Positions 20,484 through 33,100 of a stretch of DNA of 46,498 nt are shown piece by piece. The notes beneath the pieces were generated by a model. The model was not told the origin of the DNA and did not search any database. It saw only the letters and a program-made list of their open reading frames with translations. The DNA is from Spirogloea muscicola. Taxonomy: Eukaryota > Streptophyta > Zygnematophyceae > Spirogloeales > Spirogloeaceae. The stretch covers positions 83,026 to 129,523 of the forward strand of contig WELB01000307.1 of the NCBI GenBank assembly GCA_009602725.1. The letters run 5' to 3'. How positions within the stretch are numbered: the first letter of the stretch is position 1; every line of letters begins with the position of its first letter. Made by a program: the position numbers and the translations under genes.

Positions 20484-22926
20484 ATGGCGTTGGCCCTCAC
20501 CCTGCGCAACGCCGTTCCCGGGTTGCGACTGGACGGCGGCCTGCTGCTTCGCCGCGATGGCGCTTCGGAGCTAGCTGCAGCTCTGCCATTGCGGTGGCAA
20601 CTCTCTGGGTGCAAGCTGCGATCAGGATCTGTCGCTGGAGCGGCACTAGCACGCGGGCCTGAGGGGAAGCGCTTCAGGTCGGTTGAGCGCGTCTCACTGC
20701 AGTGCATCAACGCCTTTAACCTAGAGCACTAAGCCAGCATCCTGGCCAAAACAAGCAATACGTGACGAAACTTGAATTCGAAAGGCATTGTGTATCGTAT
20801 CTTACTACTTGATGAGGACATTGCGTATGATGGTATGCAGCAGTCTCTTTGCAACACCCTTTCTCCTGCAATTGTCACCTGGCATTTCTAAGTTGGACAG
20901 GTGCTACCCTGTGCCTCTGGGTGGTGTAGAGTGAGATGCGAGGCCTCTGCCGCTACCTCAGCACCAGCAACAAGCCGTCCAGGCGTTGTAGGCTCTCCTG
21001 CTGACGACAAAGTCGTCCAGGTGGGCAAGTTTGCACAAATGTAAGATGCTGAGAGGGCAGAGCAGGCTACTGTGGTCGTGTAGAACAGAGGAGTGGGGGC
21101 GAAGATGCTGGATAAGGTATCTCACAGGAGGTTGCTTATTGGTGAATACTTCAATGCAGTCCGACAACGGTGTATACCCTGAGACGTGGCACTTCTGGTG
21201 GCCTTTGACTGATGTTCTGTCCTATTGATGCCAATCCCATATTGCACTGCTTCTCAGGTACATAACAAGGAAGAGCTTGATGAAGCCCTGAAGGCAGCTA
21301 AGAATCGACTTGTAGTCGTAGAATATGGGGCAAGGTAAGGTTGACATGCTTGAAGATTGTCAAGCTTTATCTGTGCTTCAGATGGTGACAATGTGGATAG
21401 CTCAAGCATTGCAGCCCAGCCCTCCACATTGCTGGATCTGCTATTTCACATGGCAGGAGTGATGGATGTATCCTGCATCAGTAATTGGCAAGAGAAGTTG
21501 CTACTCAGTGTCTGGTTCGCAAAAGATGACGCTAAGACTGCTGCGCTGTCATGAACGTGTGAACAGCCATAGCGTCAACAGCGCAAAGATCTACCCAACA
21601 ATGGTGGAAATGAGTCGAAAAATGCAGGTATTTGACAAGTGCAATCCACACTCTTCAAGCTGTATATGTATTTGACTGCCCCATAAGGAAAGCTGCTTTG
21701 CTTCCTTCAATTTTCAGGCGGCATCTGCTCTGCCGTCCTGTCTGCTTAGATGCCCTGTGCATATACAGCAGGCTGCCTTATCTTTGGACACAATGGGAAG
21801 GTTGCCAATCCTCAATGGTGTCTGTCGGCTAGTGCAGGATGTGAAATTCTTGCTAGTCATGGGAGACGAGTCTGATGAGACTACCCAAATGTGTAAAGAC
21901 GAAGGTAAGTGTCAGCCCTTGGTAGTCATCTTTATCTTCTGCTCAATATAAATCTGTCTGTGTCATCAGCTAGATTGTCCTGGCACGTGTCAGTCAGCAG
22001 CCTGTCAAGGGTGCTGAATCCATCTGCATCCTGATTATGTGACAGGTATCGAGAAAGTACCACATTTCGTGTTTTACAAAAATGGGGAAAAAATCCACGA
22101 AGAAGAGGGCATTGATGGTGATATGCTTGTTGGGGACGTCTTGTACTATGGAGACAATGATGCTCCCATCCACCAGGTTTTTTTCCATGACCCCTTATTC
22201 ATATAGAAGAGTCCTGTGCATGCAGTTGTAAGAGTTGCGTGACCTTCCCCAAGATTCAACACAGCATCAACACACTTCATTCAGATCCCTCCAGTACCTG
22301 TCAAGTGCTGCTACTGAGGCAATTGCACTCTTGCTGTGCAACATCTTCTCAGCTGCATGGTAAAGAGGATATAGAAGCCCTTCTCCAGAAGCATGCTGCA
22401 GATCACCAACTTGTTATTGTGGATGTAAGCTTAAAGAGCTGTGGCCCCTGCGTGAAGGTTCGACAAGCTTACCTCCTGTGCACCTGCTGACACATTGGTT
22501 TTTGAGGAATAATTGCGATTTGTCTTCTTCTAGTTTGAGCTGAGATTGTGCCTTGAAGAAGTTAACTTAAGCTGCACTACTGGATGTTACTTACAAGCAG
22601 ACAGGATACCAAGGCTTGGCATTACTCCTGCTTTGGGTACGTAGCATATCCCTAGATGCTAAGGGCTTTGATGCATGTTTCATGTGCAGGTGTACCCAGC
22701 AGTAGTAAAACTGAGCCGGAAGATGGCAGGTAATGCCGTGTTTGCACGGCTCCTTGGTGACGAGAATGAGTCCTGCGAGAATCTGATGCGTGCCTTGGAC
22801 ATCAAGGAGGTTCCTACCTTCCTCTTCATCCGCGATGGCAAGTTGTGTGGTCGCTATGTTGGCTCAGGCAGGGGGGAGCTTGTGGGAGAGGTCTTGAGAC
22901 ATCTGGGGGTTAGAGTCACTTACTGA
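20484..22926 (+). CDS. CDSP32: CDSP32, plastid double-thioredoxin protein
   Basis: Plastid thioredoxin-like protein that in plants supplies electrons to peroxiredoxins and MsrB under oxidative stress. Seven exons, 20484-20690, 21258-21334, 21567-21627, 21838-21904, 22046-22176, 22353-22457 and 22690-22926, all in phase, 294 residues, close to plant CDSP32. Residues 1-65 are a typical transit peptide ([19 protein letters not shown], Arg/Ser rich). The first thioredoxin fold has [10 protein letters not shown] in place of an active site, as is normal for the family, then VMGDESDET and [20 protein letters not shown]. The second fold has the CGPC active site (Cys 211 and 214), then GDENESC and [20 protein letters not shown] with the end VRVTY. 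The donor of exon 1 (GAGCGC|GTCTCA) is weak but gives the family sequence. Confidence 0.95.
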
Positions 22927-24527
22927 CAAGCTGAAGTTGATGTGACCAAGCTGCAGCAGGGAGGTAGGATGATTGCTGTCACACAGCAGAGGCAGCGTCA
23001 CAGTATAGAAGTTGTCTATTTAATTGATACCTACAGGATCTTACGGCATGTGTGGTGCGTTATGTGCCTCACCTTTATTCTGTGCAAGCTAGTACCATTC
23101 AGCGGGCTTGTGCTTAGCTCAGGTAGCTTGCGGAGCTACTTCTACGGTGTCAGATGGCCAGGTTCTAGACCTGGGTCTGAGCTTCAGGAATCTACCTATC
23201 ATATTTATCTGTATCCAGTGAAGGGGATTTGATTAGTGGGCTGGCCAAGCTTGATGGCCCAACCGTGACTCAAACTGCCCATATGGGTCGACTGCCCACG
23301 TGGGCCACATTGAGTGACTGTCTTTCGCCCACATTCATGTCAGTAACCTTAGATGCTCTCCTGGCATGCTTTGCTCTGCTTGCTGGAGGAGGTGGCTGCA
23401 CCTCATAATTTGTGGTGGGGACAACTCTTAGCAAGCAAAGATGGTTAGCTCCATGATACTTCATTGCGATCCTAAGAGGTGTCCCAAATCTTTTCATATG
23501 ATCGCAATGAATTATGAACATCTTGATATTGTAGCGGGCATGCCCCAACGGTAAGAGTCAAGACAATGAATCCGTAACATAACCATAACAGGAGAGCGTC
23601 AGTCGAGCCGATAGCCACTCAGGCATAGGTGGGCCTGCGTGCGTATTCCGTGGCCAGTGTGGCCACGTAGCTTTTGTGCTGGTGAAATGCTAGCACGCTT
23701 CAATATGACACCAACCGCCTGCAATCTGCTACGAGCTTCAACCTGCTAAGAAGTTGCTCAGTCTAGGTAGCTGCTGATGCCTTGATGTTGATCAAACACA
23801 ATCTTGGAGTCCCTTTCAGACGGTCACGCTATTGTGAATGCTGGTTGTTCGCGTCAGATGTACCAGCGTGCATCTTTGCAGGCATTATCTGCATCCTGTT
23901 TAGCACCGAGTCGCTCAAGAAATTATTTTTTGGGGTACACAAGGACAAGGATGCAGATTTGCTATATGTGGCGGCTTTGTTTTAATTCTGCATCGGAATT
24001 ACATGGTTCAGTAGAGTAGGGATGATCAACTCTTGGGCACTGAAATCCTGGACTGGTATTTCTGATACTCGGGCTTCTGGGGGTGCACTTTTGGGCTGGC
24101 CGACCTGTTCTTGATGACACTCAGAAACCACACACTCGAGATCATGCAACATAAAAGTGTGCAAAGCACAACGAGTCATTGAGCTACTCAAATCAACATC
24201 CTGTGGCGCGCCAGCCCTCAGCACTGTGATGCTTGCAGCAATTTATGCTCATTCTTGATTCAGTGTTGGTAAGTTTCTCATGAATTCTCTGAGCAGGAAT
24301 TCTTGACGCAACAACAATGATGAGGCAGGGGGATTGACTGTGCTGACATGGACCTGACTTGTCGTCTGGTGGGGTTGCCATGATAAAGAGCGAGAAGAAG
24401 AATGATGGCTTCCAATGATGGGGCAGGGGGGGACTGATGTGCTGAATTGGAGCGTGACTTATCGCTGGGGTTGCCATAATGAAGACCTTAATGAAGGTAC
24501 ACCTGAATCTTTCAACGCACTTAGCTC
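22927..24527. other. Intergenic, no supported gene
   Basis: Between the convergent CDSP32 and gamma-CA genes. No frame above 100 residues, no splice pattern and no RNA gene that I can see. It holds a pair of direct repeats at 24318-24482. Confidence 0.5.
24318..24482 (+). repeat. Degenerate direct repeats of about 70-75 bases
   Basis: Copies at about 24318-24386 and 24413-24482. Both read AATGATG(A/G)GGCAGGGGG, GACTG(A)TGTGCTGA, a stretch ending GTGACTT or CTGACTT, then GGGGTTGCCAT and AAAGAGC or GAAGACC. They lie just past the stop of gamma-CA. Confidence 0.65.
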
Positions 24528-26272
24528 CTACGACTTCTGCAGTGCCTCTGGCACCTTCTCACGCACAATGCCGAGCTGGGAGTCGTAATCATCGTCCCGC
24601 TGCGCCCACTCCGCACGCTTGGCCTTGTCCAGCTCGAGCTCCTCAAAGCTTTTGCTTGTCTCTACTGCATGCTCAGCGCCCAGGCTGGCATAGTTCTCCG
24701 CGGACTTGCCAATGAATGCCGACTCCTCGCTGGACAGATTCCTCAGGAACTTTGCCGGGTTGCCGGCCCAAATCTGTAGGCACAACCCAGATTGATGAGG
24801 AGAAGCATTCTGCTGGCCAGAAAGCGAGTGACTTCTAGCTGTGCCTGCACGCCAAAGAGCCTGCCTTTGGCTGTTCTGCAGCTGAGCCAACGTGCCTGCT
24901 CTCACCTGCCTGACCTCATGGACTTTAAATCATAAGTATGGAATGCACGATGACACATCATCTTGCAACCTCTGCAGTCCCCTCGTGCGGGCCGCTGGCG
25001 CACCTGGCCGGAGGGTATCCTCGTGTTTTGAGTGACCAGGGAGCCCGCTGCAACCATGGCGCCCTTCTCAACGACCACACCGTCCAGCAGCGTCGCGCCC
25101 ATGCCCACAAAGCTCTCGTCTTCCACCGTGCATGCATGGAGCACCGCATTGTGGCCTGTCGGGGGAACAAACACTGGCCTGTCAAGCAAGTGGCGACGCG
25201 TTGGTTCTAACAAGTCGGCCAGTGATGGCTAGCCCCTGCTGGCATCGAGGTACTCGTCCTCCACACGCAAATCGTGGCCAAGGCCTGCCATCGGAGCGAG
25301 CAGCACGAGCTGACCAACAGTGACGTCGCTGCCGATGATGGTGGGCGCCACGTTGCCGCTGACGTTCGTCTTGGCAACGTGCACGATGCTGCCGTCCTGG
25401 ATGTTGGTGCGCGCCCCCACGCGAATGTAGTTCACGTCGCCTGCGCCAAAGGGGACCATGGGCTCTGATCAAGACAGGCGCTAGCAAAGGCCATCAACCA
25501 GATGAGATGCGAAGCCAGTCAGGGTCACACTCAGCGTGGGGCTCCTGTGGGCAAGTCTCAGCCAGCGTGGCAATTTGGAGAGCAGGCCTTTCGGCCACCT
25601 TGGCCAGTCAGAGGTGGGGGAAAGCATCGAAGACGGCATCGATGAGGACAAACGACCGAGTAAGTACGCCGCACTGCAGCCAGAGAATGTTGCGACACTG
25701 GCAGCGGACTGGTTGCTGCCAAGGCCCTGCGGCGCTGCTGGTGCCTCTGCCAGCCAGTACTTGCCCAGCTGCCGATGCACATTGATGACTTGGAGCGGCA
25801 CATCCATTGACACCCACGTTGGTATGCAGGCCTTGGCTGCTCCGGCGAGGATCGCTGCCGCAAGCGCCCGACTGGTGCGGCCAGAGGAGCGGGGGAGTTG
25901 GGGCATGGAGACGCACCTCGCAGGACGGCGCCGTACCAGATGGAGGAGTGCTTGCCCACCGCCACGTCGCCGATGAGCGCCGCGCTGGGCGCCACAAAGG
26001 CGTCCTTGTCCACCGCCGGCGCCTTGTCCATCAGGTTCATCAGCGTGCGGTGCCGCGACACTGTGGCGGCGGCGGCGGCGGCGCTGGCGGCGGTCAGCGG
26101 CGGCGGGGCAGGGAGGAGACGGCGAGAAGGAGGAGGAGGGAGGGCGGCGGTGCTCACGCTGCTCCTTGAAGGCGGTGCTGCCCTGCAGGCGGCAGCCGAG
26201 GCGGTCCAGCTCCTGGCCCGTCTCGCGCACCCACATTCCCACCGTGTACAGCACGCGGCCGAGGGACGACAT
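24528..26272 (-). CDS. Mitochondrial gamma-type carbonic anhydrase (complex I subunit)
   Basis: Left-handed beta-helix protein of the gamma-CA family that in plants and green algae forms the carbonic-anhydrase domain of respiratory complex I. Five exons on the minus strand, 26158-26272, 25917-26060, 25315-25440, 25004-25155 and 24528-24773, in phase, 260 residues. Visible: N-terminal [41 protein letters not shown], hexapeptide repeats ([38 protein letters not shown]), and the metal-site histidines in [19 protein letters not shown]-terminus has [16 protein letters not shown] and a charged helix ending [10 protein letters not shown]. The three zinc-site histidines appear kept, as in active-like CA1/CA2 isoforms. 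Starts 542 bases from TOM7 on the other strand. Confidence 0.95.
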
Positions 26273-26669
26273 CGCCACGGGCGGCGGCGTCAGCGGCGGC
26301 GGCGGCGGCGGCGGCTGCGGCGGCGGCTAGCACGCCTGCGGAATTTATGTATTGGGCCCCTCGTCTCCTCCGCTCGCCCGCTCGCAGCTCTGCNGGGGGG
26401 GGGGGCTAGCCAGCTAGCGTAGCTGCGGACCCGGGGCTGCAGACGGCGGCGCCTTGACGGCGGCGATCGGCGGCCCGGCGCCAGGTTCCGCGCAAGTCGA
26501 GCGCCGCAGGCCCGGCGCCAAGCCGGCCGGCTGCCGCTAGATTCCAGCTAAACTCCCGACTGCCCGCACAGCCCGAGGCCAGGGAAGAACCACAGTCCAG
26601 CTCCCGCTTCACCGGGGTCTCCCCGCGAGCTCCCCCTACTCACCACTCCCGCCATCTCGCGCGCAGCGC

Positions 26670-26706
<37 letters not shown>

Positions 26707-26814
26707 AGGCGGGTTGCACTTGAGGCCCGCAGCGGCCTTGGCGCGAGACGTGCAGCCTTGTTGGAGCTCCTCCACCGTCGGCGGCGGAGCTCGTGACGGC
26801 GGGGGGCCTGCGCC
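26273..26814. promoter_or_regulatory. Shared divergent promoter region, gamma-CA and TOM7
   Basis: The ATGs of two mitochondrial-protein genes face away from each other across 542 GC-rich bases holding GGC runs, a poly-G tract with an ambiguous base (26395) and no TATA box I can see. A single bidirectional promoter is the simplest reading; this is inference from layout. Confidence 0.45.
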
Positions 26815-27890
26815 ATGGCGTGGCTGGACGCCGAGAAGGTGCAACCGTAGGCGCTGCCCTCTCCGGGCTCTCCCGGCCCCATCCTCACACAGGCCCCTTC
26901 CTACCCCACTCGATTGTGTTCGGCGCTTGCGATCCACAGACGCAATGCCTCGCCGCCCGGCCTATATGCAGCTGTTCTTCTTGTTGCTGTCTGTTATGCA
27001 AGCTCGGGCCCTGTGACCTTTGAGCAAGTCTTGAGCCAGGCCCTACGTCCTGTACGGGCATTTAAATCAGCAATCATAAGACCTTCACAAGAGCTTCAGA
27101 TAGTCTCGCAGCAGGATCGTATTGTGGCCAGTCCTTGCTCAATTGCATTGACCTTGCATAGAAGGCCAGACGAGCATTAGCTGCTGTAGAGCCTGCGAAG
27201 CCCACAGCGATTGTGTCAAGCGCAGGCGACATCATAGAAACGAGGAACGGTCGACAAAGTGCGAACAGTTTGTCATGTGATGATGCCGCCTGGAAGTGCG
27301 TGCCACAACCGGCACTGAGCTACCTTGTCCTTATCCACAGATGCACGAGACTGACTCCATATGCAGCTGTATGAGCACTCCAGGAGGTTTGGAGGTTCGC
27401 AAGCAGTTGCACTCCAGACACGAGGCGCAGAGGGCGGGTCCTCCTTGTGCTCAGGCTTGACCTCCATGACCGACTGTAATCTGCCCGGGGGTGCAGGCGG
27501 AGAAGGAGCTGAAGCAGTGGTCCACGTGGTTTCTGAAGAAGGCTAAAGTCGCAACGTACTATGGCTTCATCCCGCTCGTCATAGTCATTGGCATGCAGGT
27601 GAGGCCTGCAATCGAAGCTCGTACTGGCTGCCTCGTTCTTATATAACATAAGAATAAATCCTTGACTCCCCTCACAGGTACAAAGAAAAGGATTGTGATG
27701 GTTTTTGAGCAAGCTACTTGGTTAGCTTTCATTGCATGCTGTCTGGCAATATATACACCACCTACAAAGCCGCTTGCACCATGCAGTCTGGGCATCTCTA
27801 TAACAGCTGATCTTGAGATGCTGCCTTACTTTGTTGGCAATACAGACTGACCCCAAACCACAGTGGACGCAACTTCTTGGACCAGTTTGA
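26815..27890 (+). CDS. TOM7: TOM7, subunit of the mitochondrial outer-membrane translocase
   Basis: Small tail-anchored subunit of the TOM complex. Exons 26815-26838, 27497-27598 and 27846-27890 give 56 residues. The second exon encodes the diagnostic stretch [20 protein letters not shown] with the membrane helix continuing VIVIGMQ; the third ends [13 protein letters not shown], matching the conserved TOM7 tail. The first exon (MAWLDAEK) is the least certain: it fits by phase and by a good GT donor, leaves a 658-base intron, and makes a short N-terminus; another 5' exon cannot be ruled out. Confidence 0.88.
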
Positions 27891-28817
27891 GACATGGTCA
27901 CGACGGCATTAGTGTGCCAATATCTGTGATGATGCTCTTGCTGCCATGTGCCGAAGACCATGCAGCAGAAGCAGCATGGAGTGTTGCAGCCTCCAGCTGC
28001 TATTTGTTGGGCACGATTTGCTCCATCCACGGCTGGGCTATGCAATGGCACTTGTTGCTAGGCTTAATACCGCCACGTTTGGGCGGAGATCGACCTGAGC
28101 AAGCCAGAACCTTGTATTCACAGGTGGACTTCGAGATTCCGCGATCTGACCTGCAACACTTTACACAAGTCAGTGTGACTGAGGGCCTACTACATGCTAA
28201 GCTCTCCATGTTGCACTAGGAACAGAGCTCTTATCAAGTTTTGGACTCCATAAGCTGAGACTGTCTTCTGCTCACAGCAAGCCATACGTGGTCCTCAAAG
28301 TGGTTGCACAGATCATGCTGGTCCTTCCAAAATGATGCCCTATATGTTGAACGACCCACCCAAAGAGACTTTGTCACTGGTTGAAGCCCGTCGGTCGTGG
28401 CACACGCTTGTCTGGCTTCTACTGGGGCACCGGGTGCGCACATCAGGAAGCAAGCTTTGCTGAAAGGAGCGAGCACGAGACCAGGCTGGGGCTGCCGAGC
28501 TTCTTTGCTACGGAAGCAGAGGTCAGGGCTGCACGGTGCGCAGGGGGGCAAGAGCGCGGCTCGGGGTTTGGGGGTTTGCGTTTTCGGGCTTCTGCGAGGG
28601 GGCCCTCCCGATGCTTGCCACGTGCTAAAGCGCACCATCGTCAAGGGAATCGAACGGCGGCGCTGCGCCAGCCCCGCTCACGGTTACCTCGAAACCCTAA
28701 GCTCCGTTATCACTAACTTACCACGCCTCCATCTGCAAGCTCCGCCGTCTCCGCCGCCGCCGCCGCCGCCGCCTCCGCCGCCGCCGCCGCCGCGTCTGCC
28801 TTAGGAGCGCCGCCGCC
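27891..28817. other. Intergenic, TOM7 to eS30
   Basis: No gene supported. It contains the eS30 promoter with a telo box and a CCG run just before the eS30 ATG. Frames of up to 136 residues at 28234-28804 have no motif and no splice logic. Confidence 0.45.
28692..28700 (+). promoter_or_regulatory. Telo box upstream of eS30
   Basis: Perfect AAACCCTAA, about 118 bases before the ATG. In plants this element is enriched in promoters of ribosomal-protein genes; the role here is inferred. Confidence 0.6.
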
Positions 28818-29661
<844 letters not shown>

Positions 29662-30173
29662 GCATGCAGCTACATGGAGGTTCGCTATAGCATGAAAGGC
29701 ACCTGCCGCTGCATTGGAGCTTCACTTCAAGTGATGGAGAAGGGGTTGATGGACACTTTTTGTAGCATTGCAAGAAGAGGTGATTGCCTCTTGCTAGTTG
29801 ATGCCGCCAGTAGCGAGCTGGCGGGGACAGGAGGGGAGGAAGGGAAGTGTTTCATACAAGGGTTTGAGGATGATTCGGGACGCAGTTGTGGTGGACACTG
29901 TTGAGCTCTTGACTCGGCTTCATAGTGAAGCTGTGCAGAGCGTGGTGTGAGCTGATGTTCAGCATACTCGATTGAGCAGCTTTCTTTATTCACACTCCTT
30001 CAGAGAATCAATGCACTATATATCTTGGTTACCAGCTTCTCTGTAGGTGTAGCGCTACTGACAAGGTAATTTAGTAGCATGCTATTGCCAAGAGCAAGCT
30101 CATCTGGCTTGGATTGCACCAAATACGACACCTACTTTCAAAGCACCAGTGTTTGACAGCAAAGGGTTGGCCA
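29662..30173. other. Intergenic, convergent gene ends
   Basis: Between eS30 and the 3' end of TTI1. No gene, RNA or repeat seen. Confidence 0.4.
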
Positions 30174-33100
30174 CTACCTCTCTGACCTTTGTACAATGGG
30201 GTTGGCAGACTCACACCCTCCCAATTGTTCTACCTCTGACAATAGCAAAACTGCCAGAGCAACATCAGGCGTTGCGCCAGGGGGCAACTGCCCTTTGCCC
30301 CACAGAATGTAAAGAGCATCCCGTGAACTGCTCCATGGTGGCAAGAGCAGCTCTTTGTCAGGAAGCTCGAAGCTGCACTGCTCCTCACCGCTCTGCAACA
30401 CCTGATCAGCCGTGGCAGCCGGATTCGTCGAGCCAAGTTGCGGCCCTGGTGTCTCAGCTGCGGACAGCGGCCCGCAGGTGAGGTCGGCCAGCAAGAGCCA
30501 CACTGTATCGGGATCGATGCTGGCTATTGCCAGGAGGGCCTGCTTTGCCGCCGTGTGCACAGCCCCGCCCAAGAGTGGGATGATGGCACAAGCAACGGCC
30601 TTGGCAATGGGGGCCAACGCTGCGGACGACTTGCTCTCGCTGGCTGTTGTGGCTATGCACCGCAACACAGCCTCCTTGACTTTCAGGACAGTGGCCGGCG
30701 CGACATGAGGGCTTGGTGCGCTTCGTTTCCTGGGCATCAGGGCGGCCTTGGACTCTGGCTCGTCAAGCCGTGCTCCAAATGAGGGCGGGGGCTGCTCCCC
30801 TGGAAAAGGCTCCACAATGGGCAGCAAGGTGGCAGCCGCCGTTGCCGCTGCGGGCGAGGCCGGCCCGTGACAAAGCAGCCGAAGCATGTGGGGCCAAGCA
30901 TCATCGCGGAAGCGCCGGGCTACGAAATCGCCGCCGCCTGAGAGTGCCAGAGTGGACATGACTTCCAGCGCCCGCGCCAATACCTGGATGACCTTGCCAC
31001 AGTCATCATCAGATTGGTACTGAATGCGCCCACAAGGCTTACTATGAACTTACAAGCACAGTGCAGTAGTTTTGCGGGCATTAGGAAGCCTCACCGCAGG
31101 ACTTGAAGAGCGCAGGCAGAGCACGAGGTGGGGCCACAGGAGGTGTATCCGTGGCAGGATGCGGTGCATCTCCTCCTCCTTGGTGGCTGCCGGCCTTCCC
31201 TCCTCCTCCTCTTCCCAATACTCCCGGCTGCTGCTCGTCCACTCACCTCCTGCTTGACCACCCCCGCCCTCGCAGTAGGCGCCACACTGAATGAGTTCAA
31301 ACGCCGCCGCCTTCTCGAGCTTCTCGCTGTCGCGGCACGCCTGCATACTGCCGAGTGCCCTCATTGCATTCTGCACCGACAGCAGACATGGGCAACCACA
31401 AGAGGCTCAGCAGCATCATTGATTGATGCCCTTGTTGTGGGTCTCAGACTCACATGTGCATTGTGATCACATCAGGCAGCCTCACCAGTACTCATTGCTG
31501 TTAGCTTGATCACATAGATGCGCCCGACTGACTGAGGGCTGCACACCTCGGCTGTGTCCAGCGCGACAAGCAGCACCGACAAGGGTTTGGAGCCGAGCAA
31601 AGGCCCGCAAGCTTCCAGACAGGAAGTTGCGACAGATGCCAGGGAGCGGTGGAGCCTCAGCCTCTCCTCTCGCTTTGCCTGTGCCTCTTGCAAGTCCACA
31701 AATGCTCGATCTCTTCCCTCCTCCCCTTCTGCAAGCTCGCTGACCTCCATGGAGCTCTGCTGCCTTTTCTCGCTTTTCTTTGAGGACCTGCTCCTCGGGC
31801 CCTGTCTAGTGCAATTCTCGTCTTCCACACTTGCGCTCGTGCTTGCAGTGGAATGTGCATGCACTCGACTGTCATTTACAGCAGAAGCTTGACCAGCCAG
31901 CACCCCTCCTCCATCGGCTTCGGCTTTCAGCCTCATCATGCTTGATGCTGCTTCAGCTGACTGTCTTGCTGCAGCTGCAGCTTCAATCTGTGCTGCTGCA
32001 GCTATCTCCCTCATAATCTGCAGATCAATGCACTGAATATGAGTAGCACATTGGCAATGGTGCTGTAACATCTGATCATCAACATGATACAGACATGCAG
32101 TACACGAGGGTTTCTTGCAAGACTGGGGTAGAGAGTCCTACTTGGACAAATGCCAGGATCTGCTGTGGATGAGCACGTCTTGACGTGACCTCCAAGCTCT
32201 GAGCGACAGCTCTTAGCTGGCTAAGATGCATGTACACGAAGAGTTAGTATAGGTCCGTGCATACTTGCAGCAGATCATCATTGAAAGTCATTGCAGCTTA
32301 ATCTTTTGGCACGGATCTTTACTTGACCATCATAAACCACTGAACTTGTCAGACTCCAGCATGCTGAGGTGCAAGCAGAGCACAAGCTCTTGCTTGATCT
32401 GAAGCTGACTGAGGGCAGATGGAGGAGGCCTCACAGGCTCTGAGAGAAGCGGCAGGAGGTTGACAGACGACTTTGTGCGACTCAAGACCGCCACAAAGAG
32501 CTGGGGCGTGCGCGGGTATAGGGCCAGATGTCGCAGCCCTCGACACAGCGAGTCGACAACGTAGTCGGCATTTGCTGCAACCAGTGCACGTGGCTGGATG
32601 ACAACAACACATTCATCCATGAGCTTAGGTAGATAACGAAGGTGAAGTGACTTCGTTAAGTGACTAGGGTTTAATGCTGATAATTAGCTCTGCAACATAC
32701 TTTTCCGTGCAGTTGCGGTGGCCTCTTAAGGCAAGGAAAAGTACCGAGGGGTAGCCGCAATTGACGCAAATTGAGTGCAGAGCAATGCCGGCTGCCTCGC
32801 TCACAGGGCCGTATGTGTCGCCTAGCTTGTCCAAGACAGGGTACAGTGTGCTCGCCACAAGGGTCCCAGGTGACACGAACCGCCTGCCGAGAGCTCGAGC
32901 AAACACCGCCACGCCACGCAGCAAAACCTGCATCCAAGCCCACCCTCTCTTGAGGCTGCCAGCCAAGAGCTTGGCAGAAGCTTCACAAGCAATGAATGCG
33001 TATAACCAATCAGCAAGACTCGCGACATCTCTGTACCTGGTGAAGCAGGATGTTGGCGTCCAGGGCATGGCGGGCGGAAGCGGGGTCAAGACTATCGTCT

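Noticed and set aside
19375-20662. Frames of 355 and 426 residues across the N run
   Set aside because: Almost all residues are unknown; they are artefacts of reading through the gap.
28234-28804. Frames of 111-136 residues before eS30
   Set aside because: They overlap each other on both strands, include a CCG run and have no splice or family signal; the region is best read as promoter.
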